Shown piece by piece: positions 1-9,539 of a DNA stretch of 64,000 bases. Under the pieces are notes generated by a model. The model was not told the DNA's origin. It ran no database searches and was given only the letters and a program-made list of their open reading frames with translations. Position numbers and translations under genes: made by a program. The DNA comes from Suillus spraguei (Eukaryota; Basidiomycota; Agaricomycetes; Boletales; Suillaceae), in assembly GCA_016800925.1 (NCBI GenBank), contig JABCPU010000159.1, positions 81,125-145,124 of the forward strand, written 5' to 3'. Position 1 is the stretch's first letter, and each line of letters begins with the position of its first letter.

Positions 1-782
1 CGCCTTACAGTTTCTTCGTCTTCTTCTTCTTTGACTTCAGTTTGTCGGAGCGGGGTCTTCTTCTTTCTATCAGGACAGTTATGAATACGATGTCCAGTCT
101 TCTTGCATCCGAAGCATTGTCCCTTCTTCATGCATTCAGATCTCTCTGTGTCGGAGATTCGATCTATGACCATTGCGTTGGAATCACGGTTCGGTATGTA
201 ACGTGCATTTCCATAGTTCTTCTTCTTCTGTTGTGGAGTATGACGTGCCCTCATGGCTTGAAGGCGATGATGGGAGTTGTCAATGGAAATGCATTGCAGC
301 ACAACATCCCGGAATACTTCTGAGACATCTCCTAGTGCGAAATGCTTTGTAAGGATGCCCCAATTCAGGCCATCTTGGAAGAATTGGATCTTTGTTGCAT
401 TATCGGTGATATGAGCCTTGGCTGCAAGTGCCTCGAAATCAGCGATGTAGGTGTGAAGATCTCCACTTCCTTGTTTGAGGTCCCTGAGTTTTGTGAGTAC
501 GGTTCCTTTGGTATCCACTGGGTCGAAGGCTTCTTTGAAGCTTTTCATAAAATCTACCATTGTCCCATAACCAACTTTTTGTCCAGAGGTGTCGGTTGAT
601 TGAGCATGGTCAAGGAATTGCTCTTTCCAGGATTTGGCATTCCTTTCGGTCATAAAGGATGTTATGAAAATGATCTTCTGTTTGTCAGTAGTATAAAGCT
701 TTTCATTGATATCAAAGTGCAGGTTGCACAACTGGATAAACTTCCGAGAGTTGTCGCGATCTCCGTCAAAACCGATCGGCTG
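1..782 (-). pseudogene. R1-a gag, 5'-deleted, runs off the window
   Basis: Translating the minus strand gives a Gag closely matching the 278-residue Gag at 1930-2766, from the residues QPIGFDGDRDN near 782 down to the zinc knuckle and basic C-terminus near position 1. The knuckle CFGCKKTGHRIHNC fits C-X2-C-X4-H-X4-C, the nucleic-acid-binding motif of retroelement Gag. The initiator region (about 13 residues plus part of the leader) is deleted, and the leader joins directly to the codons before QPIGFDG. The remaining frame is open. Gag forms the cytoplasmic virus-like particle and packages element RNA. Because of the missing start I call it a pseudogene. Confidence 0.85.
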
Positions 783-890
783 AAGGGCTCCTCTTGGACA
801 ATTGGTGTTTAGCGTTACGCGGTACGCTAATCTGCTTATCTAAGCAATCAAGGTTCGGGGTCGAAGACCGGGTAGTCGACGATCAGATAG

Positions 891-901
891 ACTTTAATCT
901 T
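891..901 (-). promoter_or_regulatory. R1-a self-priming primer-binding site
   Basis: Read on the minus strand, AAGATTAAAGT lies one base after the LTR end. It is perfectly complementary to ACTTTAATCTT inside the same LTR (minus strand of 1163-1173), 34 nt downstream of the TATA-like TATTTAAG. There is no TGG-type tRNA primer site. This matches the self-priming arrangement known for Tf1/sushi elements. Confidence 0.8.
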
Positions 902-902
902 T

Positions 903-1376
903 TGTTACGAACTGGGGTGGCGTCACCAGCGACAGTGAGAAGACACAGACAGTCTGCTGGGAAGTTCTACAATGTCCAGAAGAGGACAAGGTGAAAGTAC
1001 AAGGAACACGTTCCAAGTATGATCAAGGGTTCTGCCTCAAAGACAAGTCTAAGAGGTTCTTCGAGAATAGAGACTAAGGCTAAGGAGTGCTTAGACTTAG
1101 AGACGATTCAAGACAACTTAGGTTGGAGACCTAAGCGAAGGAGATTCCAGGTAAAACCCAGTAAGATTAAAGTAAAGTATCTACTACAAGTACAACGTGC
1201 TTAAATAGACCAATATGTGCGCACGGACCAAGAGAGACGTGAGAAAGTAAGTGCGTATCCAAATAAGGAAGGCAACTATAGTACAGATGCATTGAGCATA
1301 TGAGCAGAGTCATGTGACATGATATACAAGTAAGGAAGCAAGAAGAAAATGAATAGGGGCATGTACGATTGTAACA
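903..1376 (-). repeat. R1 LTR (474 bp), 5' LTR of R1-a
   Basis: The LTR has TGTTAC...GTAACA ends on the minus strand and aligns along its length with the LTRs at 8433-8909, 33314-33786 and 58701-59175. It contains TATTTAAG (first base at 1207 on the minus strand) and the predicted transcript start ACTTTAATCTT 34 nt later. It is visibly more diverged from the R1-b LTR than the two R1-b LTRs are from each other. Confidence 0.92.
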
Positions 1377-1801
1377 TACATTATGTAACGCGACTCTGAT
1401 TCATATGCTCAACGCATCTGTACTATAGCTGCCTTCCTTCTTTGGATACGCACTTACATTCCCACGTCTCTCTTGGTCTGTGCGCACATATTGGCCTATT
1501 TAAGCATGTTGTATTACACTTGTATACTTTACTTTAATCTTACTGGGTTTTACCTGGAACTTCCTTCACTTAGGTCTCCAACCTAAGTCGTCTTGAATCG
1601 CCTCTAAGTCTAAGCACTCCTTAGCCTTAGTCTCTATTCTCGCAGAACCTCTTAGACTCATCTTTGAGGCCGAACCCTCGATCGTACTCGGAACACGTTC
1701 CTTGTACTCTCACCTTGTCCTCTTCTGGACATTGTAGAACTTCCCAGTAGACCATCTGTGTCTTTTCACTGTGGCTGGTGACGCCACCCCAGTTCATAAC
1801 A
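1377..1801 (+). repeat. R1-b 5' LTR, lacking its first 52 bp
   Basis: The sequence starts at the position equivalent to base 53 of the 3' LTR and continues to an altered end, ATAACA instead of GTAACA. 425 plus 52 equals the 477 bp of the 3' LTR, so the missing piece is exactly what an insertion of R1-a at this point would displace. TATTTAAG is at 1497-1504 and the predicted transcript start ACTTTAATCTT at 1531-1541. Confidence 0.9.
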
Positions 1802-1802
1802 A

Positions 1803-1813
1803 AAGATTAAAGT
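1803..1813 (+). promoter_or_regulatory. R1-b self-priming primer-binding site
   Basis: AAGATTAAAGT lies one base past the LTR end and is the exact reverse complement of ACTTTAATCTT at 1531-1541 in the LTR. This is the expected geometry when the first 11 nt of the mRNA fold back, are cleaved, and prime minus-strand DNA. Confidence 0.82.
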
Positions 1814-1929
1814 CCACTTGACCGTCGACTACCCAGTCTTTGACCCCGAACCCTGATAAGCCCTAATGGACAGCAAGACAGCGCATGTAGGCACCAAGAA
1901 AGTATAACTCACCAGATGAATCACCAAAT

Positions 1930-2766
1930 ATGACGACCAAAGAATTTGAATACAAAATTGGTCAGCCAACCGGTTTTGATGGAGATCGCGACAACTCTCG
2001 CGAATTTATCCAGTCATGCAATCTATGCTTCGACATTAACGAAAAGCTTTACACCACTGACAAGCAGAAGATCATTTTCATAACATCCTTTATGACTGAG
2101 AAGAATGCCAAGTCCTGGAAAGAGCAATTCCTTGACCATGCTCAATCAACCGACACCTCTGGACAAAAAGTTGGTTATGGGACAATGGCGGATTTTATGA
2201 AAAGCTTCAAAGAAGCCTTCGACCCAGTGGATACCAAAGGAACCACACTCACAAAACTCAGGGGTCTTAAACAAGGAAGCGGAGATCTCCACACTTACAT
2301 CGCTGACTTTGAGGCACTTGCAGCCAAGGCTCGTATCACTGACGATGCAACAAAGATCCAATTCTTCCAAGATGGCCTGAATTGGGGCATTCTTACAAAG
2401 CTTTTCGCACTAGGAGATGTCTCGGAAGTATTCCAAGACGTTGTGTTGCAATGTGTTTCCATTGACAATTCCCATCATCATCTTCAAGCCATGAGGACAC
2501 GTCATACTCCACAACAGAAGAAGAAGAACTATGGAAATGCATGTTACACACCTAATCGAGATTCCAATGCAATGGTCGTAGATCGAATCTCCGACATGGA
2601 GAGATCCGAATGCATGAAGAAAGGACAATGCTTCGGATGCAAGAAAACAGGACACCATATTCATAACTGTCCTGACAGAAAGAAGAAGACCCCACTTCGA
2701 CAAACCGAAGTCAAAGAAGAAGACAAAGACAAGGAAACCGTGAGGCGGGTTGTTGAGGATTTTTGA
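1930..2766 (+). CDS. gag: R1-b Gag (278 aa)
   Basis: Gag is the structural protein that forms the particle and packages the element RNA. The frame is open for 278 residues, from the first ATG of the leader to a TGA. Residues 20-180 are the helical capsid-like region typical of Ty3 Gag (segments such as FKEAFDPVD and TYIADFEALAAKA). Near residue 235 is one zinc knuckle, CFGCKKTGHHIHNC (C-X2-C-X4-H-X4-C), followed by a basic then acidic tail ending in EDF. The Z-family Gag ends in the same EDF. The R1-c copy (59375-60214) has a stop overlapping the pol ATG. Here that junction is mutated: the stop is TGA and the ATG is gone. Confidence 0.93.
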   Translation: MTTKEFEYKIGQPTGFDGDRDNSREFIQSCNLCFDINEKLYTTDKQKIIFITSFMTEKNAKSWKEQFLDHAQSTDTSGQKVGYGTMADFMKSFKEAFDPVDTKGTTLTKLRGLKQGSGDLHTYIADFEALAAKARITDDATKIQFFQDGLNWGILTKLFALGDVSEVFQDVVLQCVSIDNSHHHLQAMRTRHTPQQKKKNYGNACYTPNRDSNAMVVDRISDMERSECMKKGQCFGCKKTGHHIHNCPDRKKKTPLRQTEVKEEDKDKETVRRVVEDF

Positions 2767-2767
2767 C

Positions 2768-4118
2768 TTGGAGAAACAAAGATTCGACGTATGTTTCTCC
2801 CAATGTACTACTAAGACTTGTACGCGCTGTAGGTGAAAGAAAAGAACTTGTATCCCTATCACCCTTCATTCGCGTACTTGCTTGAAATCCATCAACACCA
2901 CCACCGTTATTGATTTGGGCGCAGCAGGAACATTCATTTCTGAGGAGTTTGTGAAACTCCATCAAATCACACGACGAAAACTCAAAACACCATTTCGAGT
3001 TACTATGGCAGATGGAACTCTTATCAAAGGAGGACCAATCACGCACTACTGTCTCCTAGTGGTCAAAATTGATGAACGAACCATGTACGGAAAATTCAAT
3101 ATCACCAAACTAGGAAGAAGAGATCAAATCCTTCTAGGAATTCCGTGGTTATGCGCAATGAACCCAAGTATAGATTGGGCTGCTGAAACACTCGTCCTTC
3201 CTTGAATGACGAAATCAGATGAAATCAAAATTGATATGGATACAGATCGGAAGAAGAACGGATTGCCCCTGGCCTTTAATTGTCATTCTAAGAAATGGCA
3301 ATATTCCCGACTTTTGAGATCCCTCGTCATCCCTTCTATTCCTAAAGATCCCGAACTGGAAGTACAAACACCGTGTACTACAGACCCTACCCCCGTGTAC
3401 AATTGCAGCGAGCAGTATCACTGATTCCCCACGCAGAAAAGCGCAAAAATGAATCCGAGCCCGAATATTGGACTGGACCAGAACCTATTGAGCAACGGCC
3501 AATAGAAGAACAGAAGTATGGGAAAAGAAAGGCGGAAGATGAAATCCTTGGACGAGATACAAATGTACCGAAATTATCTAAGTTCTATGTCCCTCCAAAA
3601 ATTCTTCAACATACTCCTTCAACTTCAATTGAAGAAATCCCGGACGAAGAAGAACCCGTGCCCTCATTGATTCCGACAGAGGATGATGATCAATTCAACA
3701 CTATGCAAGATGTCTGGCATGCACCAGAAGTTCGTGAGATTTCCTCTTACGAGCTTGGAGATGGAGAATTCCTTGTGGAATACGATACCGATGGAGTCAG
3801 CATGAGAATCATTGAAGAAGTATCCATGGATACACCCCTTACACATGATGGAACTTCGGGGCTCGAACAACTCCCCAACTACTCCACAATCTCTCTCCCT
3901 CCTCCAAAATACAGCAACAAAGCTCAGGAATTCGCCACAGATGAGAAGGAAAAGAAAAAAAAACCCTTCCAAGAATTGGTCCCAGACTATTTGCACGACT
4001 TTGCAGACGTCTTTGCTAAAGATGGATTAAACAAACTACCCCCTGAATGCCCCGGTATTGATCATCAATCGATACTAAACCCAGTTTTATCCCTCGCACG
4101 TCTAAGGTTTACCCGCTA
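2768..4118 (+). pseudogene. pol: R1-b pol, protease and linker part, broken
   Basis: The aspartic protease lies at about 2880-3205 and would cleave Gag-Pol. Its active site reads VIDLGAAG where R1-c has VIDSGAAG, so the catalytic D-S/T-G is lost by a Ser-to-Leu change that fits a TCG-to-TTG step. There is a TGA at 3203-3205 where R1-c has an Arg codon, and frame changes near 3420. A one-base deletion near 4073 (the equivalent of DHRIDTKPGF in R1-c) separates this part from the RT frame. The linker at 3373-4100 is acidic and Pro/Glu-rich, and ends with the conserved HDFADVFAKDGLNKLPP segment that precedes RT in this family. The frames are taken from comparison with 60214-61500. Confidence 0.85.
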
Positions 4119-6839
4119 TTGGAAAAAGAATGTGCTGCCATCAAAACGTTTATCGATGAAAACGTTGCAAAAGGCTTCATCTCAGAATCGAAGTCACCCC
4201 AAGCCAGTGGCTTCTTCTTTGTGGGAAAGAAGAGTGGAGAATTGCGTCCCTGTCAAGATTATCACTACATCAATGATTGGACAGTCAAGAACGCCTATCC
4301 TCTCCCACTCCCTATCTCCCTTGTCGCATGCCTTCACAATGCACAGTTCTTTACGAAAATGGATATCCGGTCCGGCTATAACAATATTCGCATCCACCCC
4401 GATGATCGCTGGAAAGCTGCTTTTACTACGGAATTCGGCCTCTTTGAACCGAACGTCATGTTCTTTGGCCTCTGCAATTCCCCGGCAACTTTCCAAGCAT
4501 ACATGAATTGTACTTTCCAGCAGGAAATCAATGAAGGATGGATGGTTATCTACATGGACGATATCCTGATTTTCTCCACAACAATGACAGAACATCGTGA
4601 ATGGACAAGACGGGTTTTGATGAAGATACGACAGGAACACTTGTTCTTGAAACCGGAGAAATGCACCTTTGATGCAGAAGAAGTGGAATACCTCGGAATG
4701 ATAATTCGGCCCAGACAAGTTGCTATGGACACTGCCAAGACCAAGGGAATCGCCGAATGGCCAACTCCGAAATCTGTAAAAGATGTTCGGTCATTCCTCG
4801 GTTTTTGCAACTTCTACCGCACGTTCATCTCCCATTATTCTGATATCGCTCGACCCCTTATTGAATTAACAAGGAAAGATAAAGCCTTTGATTGGTCAAC
4901 TGAATGTATGGACACCTTCGAAGAATTGAAGAGACACTTCACATCCCAACCAGTACTCCGTAACCCTGATCCTTCTCGGCAATTCGCCATTGCTACTGAC
5001 GCTTTGCTTGTAGCAACTGGCGGAGTTCTCTTGCAAACCGATGAGAATGGTGTTTACCACCCATGTGCATACCTCTCACAGTCATTGAACCCCGCAGAAC
5101 ACAATTACCAAATCTTTGATCAGGAACTTCTTGCCATGATCAGAGCATTGAATGAATGGCGTCACTATCTTGAAGGAAATCCACACCCTGTCCTGGTATT
5201 CACCGATCACAAGAATCTTCTATACTTTAGACAAGCACAGAAGCTTACCCGTCGCCAAGCACATTGGCAATTGATTCTGTCTATCTACGACATTGAACTG
5301 CACCATGTTGCAGGTACCAAATTGGCAGTACCTGATGCACTATCTCGCCAGCCCGACTACGACTCTGGCAAAGACGATGATGAGGACCAAACTCTACTCC
5401 CTGACGCTCTATTCGTTCGTCTTATTGACATCGACCTGAAGGATGTTTTGTCATCCTCTGACCCCCTCGACGATCTTGTCTTCAAAACAGCTTCTGACGC
5501 CCTTGATGGCGTATGCCTTCCCCCTATGAAGTCGGCACTCTCTGACTGGAAGATTGAGGAGAACGTCCTCTATTTTAAGAATTGTGCCTATATTCCACCG
5601 GCGCATCGTCCCGATATCCTGAAACAATATCATGATCATTCTACCGCGGGACATCCCGGTAGATTTAAGATGGAAGAACTCGTCAAACACAAAGCCTGGT
5701 GGCCTGCTATGGGCTCCTATATTTGGAAATACGTCGAGGGTTGTGCCCTTTGTCAGCAAATGAAAGCCGATACACATCCTGTTCAGCCTCCGCTTGCCCC
5801 AATACCCTTGTCTGCTACTCGCCCTTTCTCCCAGGTCTCTGTCGATCTGGTTACTGACCTCCCCGTCTCTGGAGGCTTTGACAGTATCATGGTCATGGTA
5901 GACCATGGCCTTATGAAGGGGGTAATCATTATTCCTTGTCTTAAAACCATCACTTCTGAAGGCATTGCCAAACTCTTCCTGAAACACGTTTACCGTCAAT
6001 TTGGACTACATGACAAAGTCATCTCGGATCGAGGCCCGCAATTCCTATCTCGCTTCTCTAAGGAACTTGCTCGACTTCTCGATTATGTCATCGCCCCTTC
6101 CACGGCTTATCACCCTCAGACTGATGGCCAAACAGAAAGGCTTAATCAAGAACTTGAAACATACTTATGCATCTATTGCTGCAACAACCCTGAAAATTGG
6201 GTAGAACATCTACCAATCGCTGAATTCATCCATAACCATCGAAAACACGATGCAAGGAACGCATCACCCTTCTACCTGATGATGGGATACGAACCACATG
6301 CCATCCCTCATCTAATTCCCGACTCATCTGTCCCTGCGGCAGAAGATCGAGTACGATCTCTGCAGAAGATAAGAGAAGAAGCGATCGCCTGCCATAACAT
6401 TGCAATGCAAACAATGGCTGAACGATCCAGAAGAGATAAGTACACTCCATGGAAGATCAGAGATAAGGTTTGGCTATCTGCCGCTAATCTTAGGCTCAAA
6501 CTCCCATCAAGGAAACTTGCGCCAAAGCGATACGGACCTTTCCCGATCATCGACGTCTTATTGCCCATCACATTCACACTCCAACTTCCTCCGCAGTGGA
6601 AAATTCATCCCATGTTCCACACTTCCATCTTATCATCTTATAGCGAAACGGACGTACACGGTCCGAACTTCCCCAAACCACCACCTGATATCATTGAAGA
6701 AGAAGAAGAATATGAAGTAGAAGCAATTCTTTCTCACAAAGGAACCGGCATTCGCCGATGCTATCTCGTTTCCTGGAAAGGATATTCATCGGGAGATAAT
6801 GAATGGCTCCCAGAAAAGAACTTGAAGAACTCTGCTTGA
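4119..6839 (+). CDS. pol: R1-b pol: RT, RNase H, integrase, chromodomain (906 aa)
   Basis: This long open frame copies the element RNA into DNA and integrates it. Reverse transcriptase occupies residues 1-250, with the catalytic YMDD at about 145. RNase H is at about 285-405 (ATDA, TDHKNLLY and DALSRQ motifs). The integrase zinc finger is at about 505-548 (H-X-H...C-X2-C, ending CALCQQMK). The integrase core has Asp in SVDLVTDLP (about 574), Asp in ISDRGPQF (637) and Glu in QTERLNQELE (673). A C-terminal chromodomain (about 865-905, YEVEAIL...YLVSWKGY...NEWLP) puts the element among chromoviruses, whose chromodomains usually direct insertion to particular chromatin. The natural start lies upstream in the broken part, so the ATG at 4119 is only where the frame reopens. 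Confidence 0.92.
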   Translation: MEKECAAIKTFIDENVAKGFISESKSPQASGFFFVGKKSGELRPCQDYHYINDWTVKNAYPLPLPISLVACLHNAQFFTKMDIRSGYNNIRIHPDDRWKAAFTTEFGLFEPNVMFFGLCNSPATFQAYMNCTFQQEINEGWMVIYMDDILIFSTTMTEHREWTRRVLMKIRQEHLFLKPEKCTFDAEEVEYLGMIIRPRQVAMDTAKTKGIAEWPTPKSVKDVRSFLGFCNFYRTFISHYSDIARPLIELTRKDKAFDWSTECMDTFEELKRHFTSQPVLRNPDPSRQFAIATDALLVATGGVLLQTDENGVYHPCAYLSQSLNPAEHNYQIFDQELLAMIRALNEWRHYLEGNPHPVLVFTDHKNLLYFRQAQKLTRRQAHWQLILSIYDIELHHVAGTKLAVPDALSRQPDYDSGKDDDEDQTLLPDALFVRLIDIDLKDVLSSSDPLDDLVFKTASDALDGVCLPPMKSALSDWKIEENVLYFKNCAYIPPAHRPDILKQYHDHSTAGHPGRFKMEELVKHKAWWPAMGSYIWKYVEGCALCQQMKADTHPVQPPLAPIPLSATRPFSQVSVDLVTDLPVSGGFDSIMVMVDHGLMKGVIIIPCLKTITSEGIAKLFLKHVYRQFGLHDKVISDRGPQFLSRFSKELARLLDYVIAPSTAYHPQTDGQTERLNQELETYLCIYCCNNPENWVEHLPIAEFIHNHRKHDARNASPFYLMMGYEPHAIPHLIPDSSVPAAEDRVRSLQKIREEAIACHNIAMQTMAERSRRDKYTPWKIRDKVWLSAANLRLKLPSRKLAPKRYGPFPIIDVLLPITFTLQLPPQWKIHPMFHTSILSSYSETDVHGPNFPKPPPDIIEEEEEYEVEAILSHKGTGIRRCYLVSWKGYSSGDNEWLPEKNLKNSA

Positions 6840-6864
6840 ATCTTGAATGCTTATAAGAAGCAAC

Positions 6865-8399
6865 ATGCCCTCTGATTATCCTTCAGTCAATCAAATTGCA
6901 CTAGCACTTGATCAACTAACACTGTTTCAAATGTCTTTCCCCACTACATACATTACTCCTGTCACTGTTACCAACAATGACTCCGACTCCGACGCAGAAA
7001 ACTACAGAACCCTTGCCACCGAAATCGACAACACCTCCTACATTGAAGCTGCCCTTCTATGCGAAGGACATGCTCTCAAAATTGAGAGAATCCTCACCGC
7101 AAGAGGTGCATTCCCTGCCCTACTCCTCATCAACATCATTCGCACCACCGCTCTCATTGAAGCTACTGCCAACGAAACCACAGAAATTACGTATCGTCAG
7201 CGCCTCCTACATCTACAAAAACGCATTCATTCTTACGCTATGCTGCTGCTTCCTGGTTCTTTTAAAAGCGATGTTGAAGAAGCTATTCACATTGTGGCCG
7301 AACGCCGAGCAGGTGTTGCTCGACCTCCCTCTCTGCAGGAAGATACACCACTTCCTATTCCAGCACCCCCTTCTTCACGCATGTATTCTAGTATTGATGC
7401 CCTTGCTGGCTTATGTACTGCTGTCCAAGAGATCGGACAGCTCACCAATGCGGTTGTCGAAACCATCCAGCAATCAGTCGCTGAAACCAGAGCAGCCAGA
7501 AACCTAGTCGAGGAAGCTATTACTGATCTGCAGCAGACGCAAACTGACCTCGCCTCTCCATGAACCCCATCCCCTATTGAGCAATCAATTTCATCACCCC
7601 CCGTTGTAGTCACCTATGAACATCCTGTTGGGCTATACGAACCTTGCACAGAAGAACAGTGTGAGGCCGCAAAATTATTAGGAGTCCCTGTCACTGAGCT
7701 GGTAGTACTCAGTCCTCGACTTCATGACCTTCATATTCATCCCCCCATGTCCATCCCGTCATCATTTGGTCCAATGGACCCCGTCTTGCCAGTCTTAGTA
7801 AAAGACTTCGGCATAACCTCTCCATCCTCCTCTAACGAACTTCTTGTGATCACTGAACGAGGGACTACTCCTGACCTCCCAGCATCCGCATACACACTCA
7901 CCAGTAAACAACAGGCGCAACTCAGGAGAGACAATGCCTTCGCCCTGAAACGTATGACACGACAGAAGGGGAAGAAGCGTGCCAGATCCACTAGCCCCAA
8001 ACCAATCATCTCACCATCACCATTACGTATGTCCACCTCTAACACCGACGAAAACATGAGATGCCGAGTCTGTGGCATCATCGGACATTGGCAAAAGAAC
8101 TGCCCCGACTATCAGTGCCAAATCTGCTTGCGCCACATTCCTGCCCACTTATCCATCTACTGCCCTCAACGTATTGGAGATCCCCCATTCAAACTTACTT
8201 GGAAGGATGATGGATTTTACAATGCACTTCATAAATGGGAGCAATACCTTATTAACTGTTGACGTAGAAAAGCAGGTCGACGGCGAGGACTATTGCAGAA
8301 GAAGAAGCAGCTTACATGTTAGGGGGAAGTGCCGCTGATGAAGACATCGCTAACTATGATGACTATGATCCCATCTATGACGATAACAGAGATGCTTGA
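6865..8399 (+). pseudogene. R1-b ORF3, post-pol zinc-knuckle protein, one stop and one frame change
   Basis: A third coding region lies between pol and the 3' LTR, starting 25 bp after the pol stop (ATG at 6865; an in-frame ATG also exists at 6847). The N-terminal 230 residues look mostly helical (TTALIEATANE, RLLHLQKRIHSY). A TGA at 7561-7563 interrupts it, and the same frame resumes through a Pro/Ser-rich part to a double zinc module at 8062-8163: C-X2-C-X4-H-X4-C, four residues, then C-X2-C-X6-H-X4-C. A frame change near 8260 leads into an acidic tail (ADEDIANYDDYDPIYDD) ending at 8399. The Z element has a counterpart with identical zinc spacing. No signal peptide or membrane segment is seen, so it is not env-like. 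Its role is unknown; RNA or DNA binding is an inference from the knuckles. Confidence 0.75.
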
Positions 8400-8420
8400 A
8401 AGTCGGTGACTTTCCATGTA

Positions 8421-8432
8421 ACAAGGGGGTAA
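8421..8432 (+). promoter_or_regulatory. R1-b polypurine tract
   Basis: ACAAGGGGGTAA abuts the TGTTAC start of the 3' LTR, the position of the plus-strand DNA primer. The Z element has a similar GGGGTAA in the same place. Confidence 0.75.
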
Positions 8433-8909
8433 TGTTACAATCATATGTACCCCTATTCATTTTCCCTTTGACTCCTTTATGTTGTACATTACGTAACGCG
8501 ACTCTGATTCATATGCTCAACGCATCTGTACTATAGCTGCCTTCCTTCTTTGGATACGCACTTACATTCCCACGTCTCTCTTGGTCTGTGCGCACATATT
8601 GGCCTATTTAAGCATGTTGTATTACACTTGTATACTTTACTTTAATCTTACTGGGTTTTACCTGGAACTTCCTTCACTTAGGTCTCCAACCTAAGTCGTC
8701 TTGAATCGCCTCTAAGTCTAAGCACTCCTTAGCCTTAGTCTCTATTCTCGCAGAACCTCTTAGACTCATCTTTGAGGCTGAACCCTCGATCGTACTCGGA
8801 ACACGTTCCTTGTACTCTCACCTTGTCCTCTTCTGGACATTGTAGAACTTCCCAGTAGACCATCTGTGTCTTTTCACTGTCGCTGGTGACGCCACCCCAG
8901 TTCGTAACA
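8433..8909 (+). repeat. R1-b 3' LTR (477 bp)
   Basis: Complete LTR with TGTTAC and GTAACA ends. It serves as the length and sequence reference for the family. The flanking duplication cannot be checked because the matching left flank lies outside the window if R1-a was inserted into the 5' LTR. Confidence 0.93.
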
Positions 8910-9534
8910 CTGCCTGCACTATCTTGTCTGTGATCTGAATCTGCTCATTATCTCTATCACCTGAAGTGACATCAAGCTTGTTGCATGCATCAGCCACTAA
9001 CTCTTGTGGAGTGCATTTTTTCTTTGAATTTGTTGCATTGTTGGACTGATCTTGAGTTGGCTCTAAATTTATAGATTCAGCGTCTCTGTCATTGAGGGTA
9101 CAGCTTGTATGTACCATTACCTTGTTCCTTCTGAACAATGACTTGATGAGACACTGGCCTTAGTGCAGGACAAGTGACCTTCTTCACAGAAGAAACAGGT
9201 GGACAAGCACTGTATTGCTGTTCATGTGAGTCCTCTTCTTCCATCTCACGCTCTATCTCAGCAACATTGTTGAGAGCATTAGTCTTTGCAGCTGCGTGTG
9301 ATTGTTTTGAACCATCATTAAATTTTTGTTTACTGCTTCAAATTGGGGCATTGAGAAGACTGGGGCCATCAGTGCTAATGTTTGAAAAATGTAGGTGACC
9401 AATTAGAGTGAATTGAAAGGGGAACTGTGTGTTGCGTGTAGTATTTGTTTGGTCTGTCTAGTGGGTCAGTTTTGCACAAAGTCTCTGGACTATTCTTAAG
9501 TCCATGGTCTTTACAGTTGTGTGAATTATTTCTG
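8910..9534 (+). other. Flank between R1-b and the solo Z LTR, no recognised gene
   Basis: This unique-looking sequence continues, after removal of the Z LTR, into 10413 and the Plavaka region. The minus strand has an open hydrophilic stretch (containing KKKCTPQELVADACNKLD), but I recognise no domain and its C-terminal end is LTR sequence. I therefore do not call a gene. Confidence 0.4.
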
Positions 9535-9539
9535 GTCTT

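Larger units (their letters stand above)
1..1376 (-). mobile_element. R1-a: partial Ty3/gypsy chromovirus, minus strand
   Basis: This is the 5' part of a minus-strand LTR retrotransposon: LTR (903-1376), primer site (891-901), leader and most of gag, running off the left window edge. It belongs to the same family as the elements at 1377-8909 and from 58701. Its LTR begins exactly where the neighbouring plus-strand LTR is missing its first 52 bp, so it was probably inserted into that LTR. It is therefore younger than R1-b. The gag start region is deleted, so this copy cannot make normal Gag. Confidence 0.9.
1377..8909 (+). mobile_element. R1-b: complete Ty3/gypsy chromovirus (Tf1/sushi-like)
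   Basis: This is a 7.5-kb element with 5' LTR (1377-1801, first 52 bp missing), primer site, gag, protease, RT, RNase H, integrase, chromodomain, an extra ORF3, polypurine tract and 477-bp 3' LTR. Over the 425 shared bases the two LTRs differ at only about 4 positions by eye, so the insertion is recent. Despite this, pol is broken by a stop, frameshifts and a protease active-site change. Mobilisation would need proteins from another copy. Confidence 0.93.

Noticed and set aside
1802..1830. tRNA primer-binding site
   Set aside because: The sequence after the LTR lacks TGG and matches no tRNA 3' end I can recognise, while an exact self-complementary run is present.
2410..2862. Long open frames antisense to gag and pol (for example on the minus strand here, and at 59561-60307)
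   Set aside because: They are mirror frames of the conserved Gag/Pol coding sequence and repeat in each R1 copy only because the sense sequence is conserved.
6865..8399. Envelope-like gene after pol
   Set aside because: No signal peptide, transmembrane segment or cysteine-rich ectodomain; zinc knuckles and an acidic tail instead.
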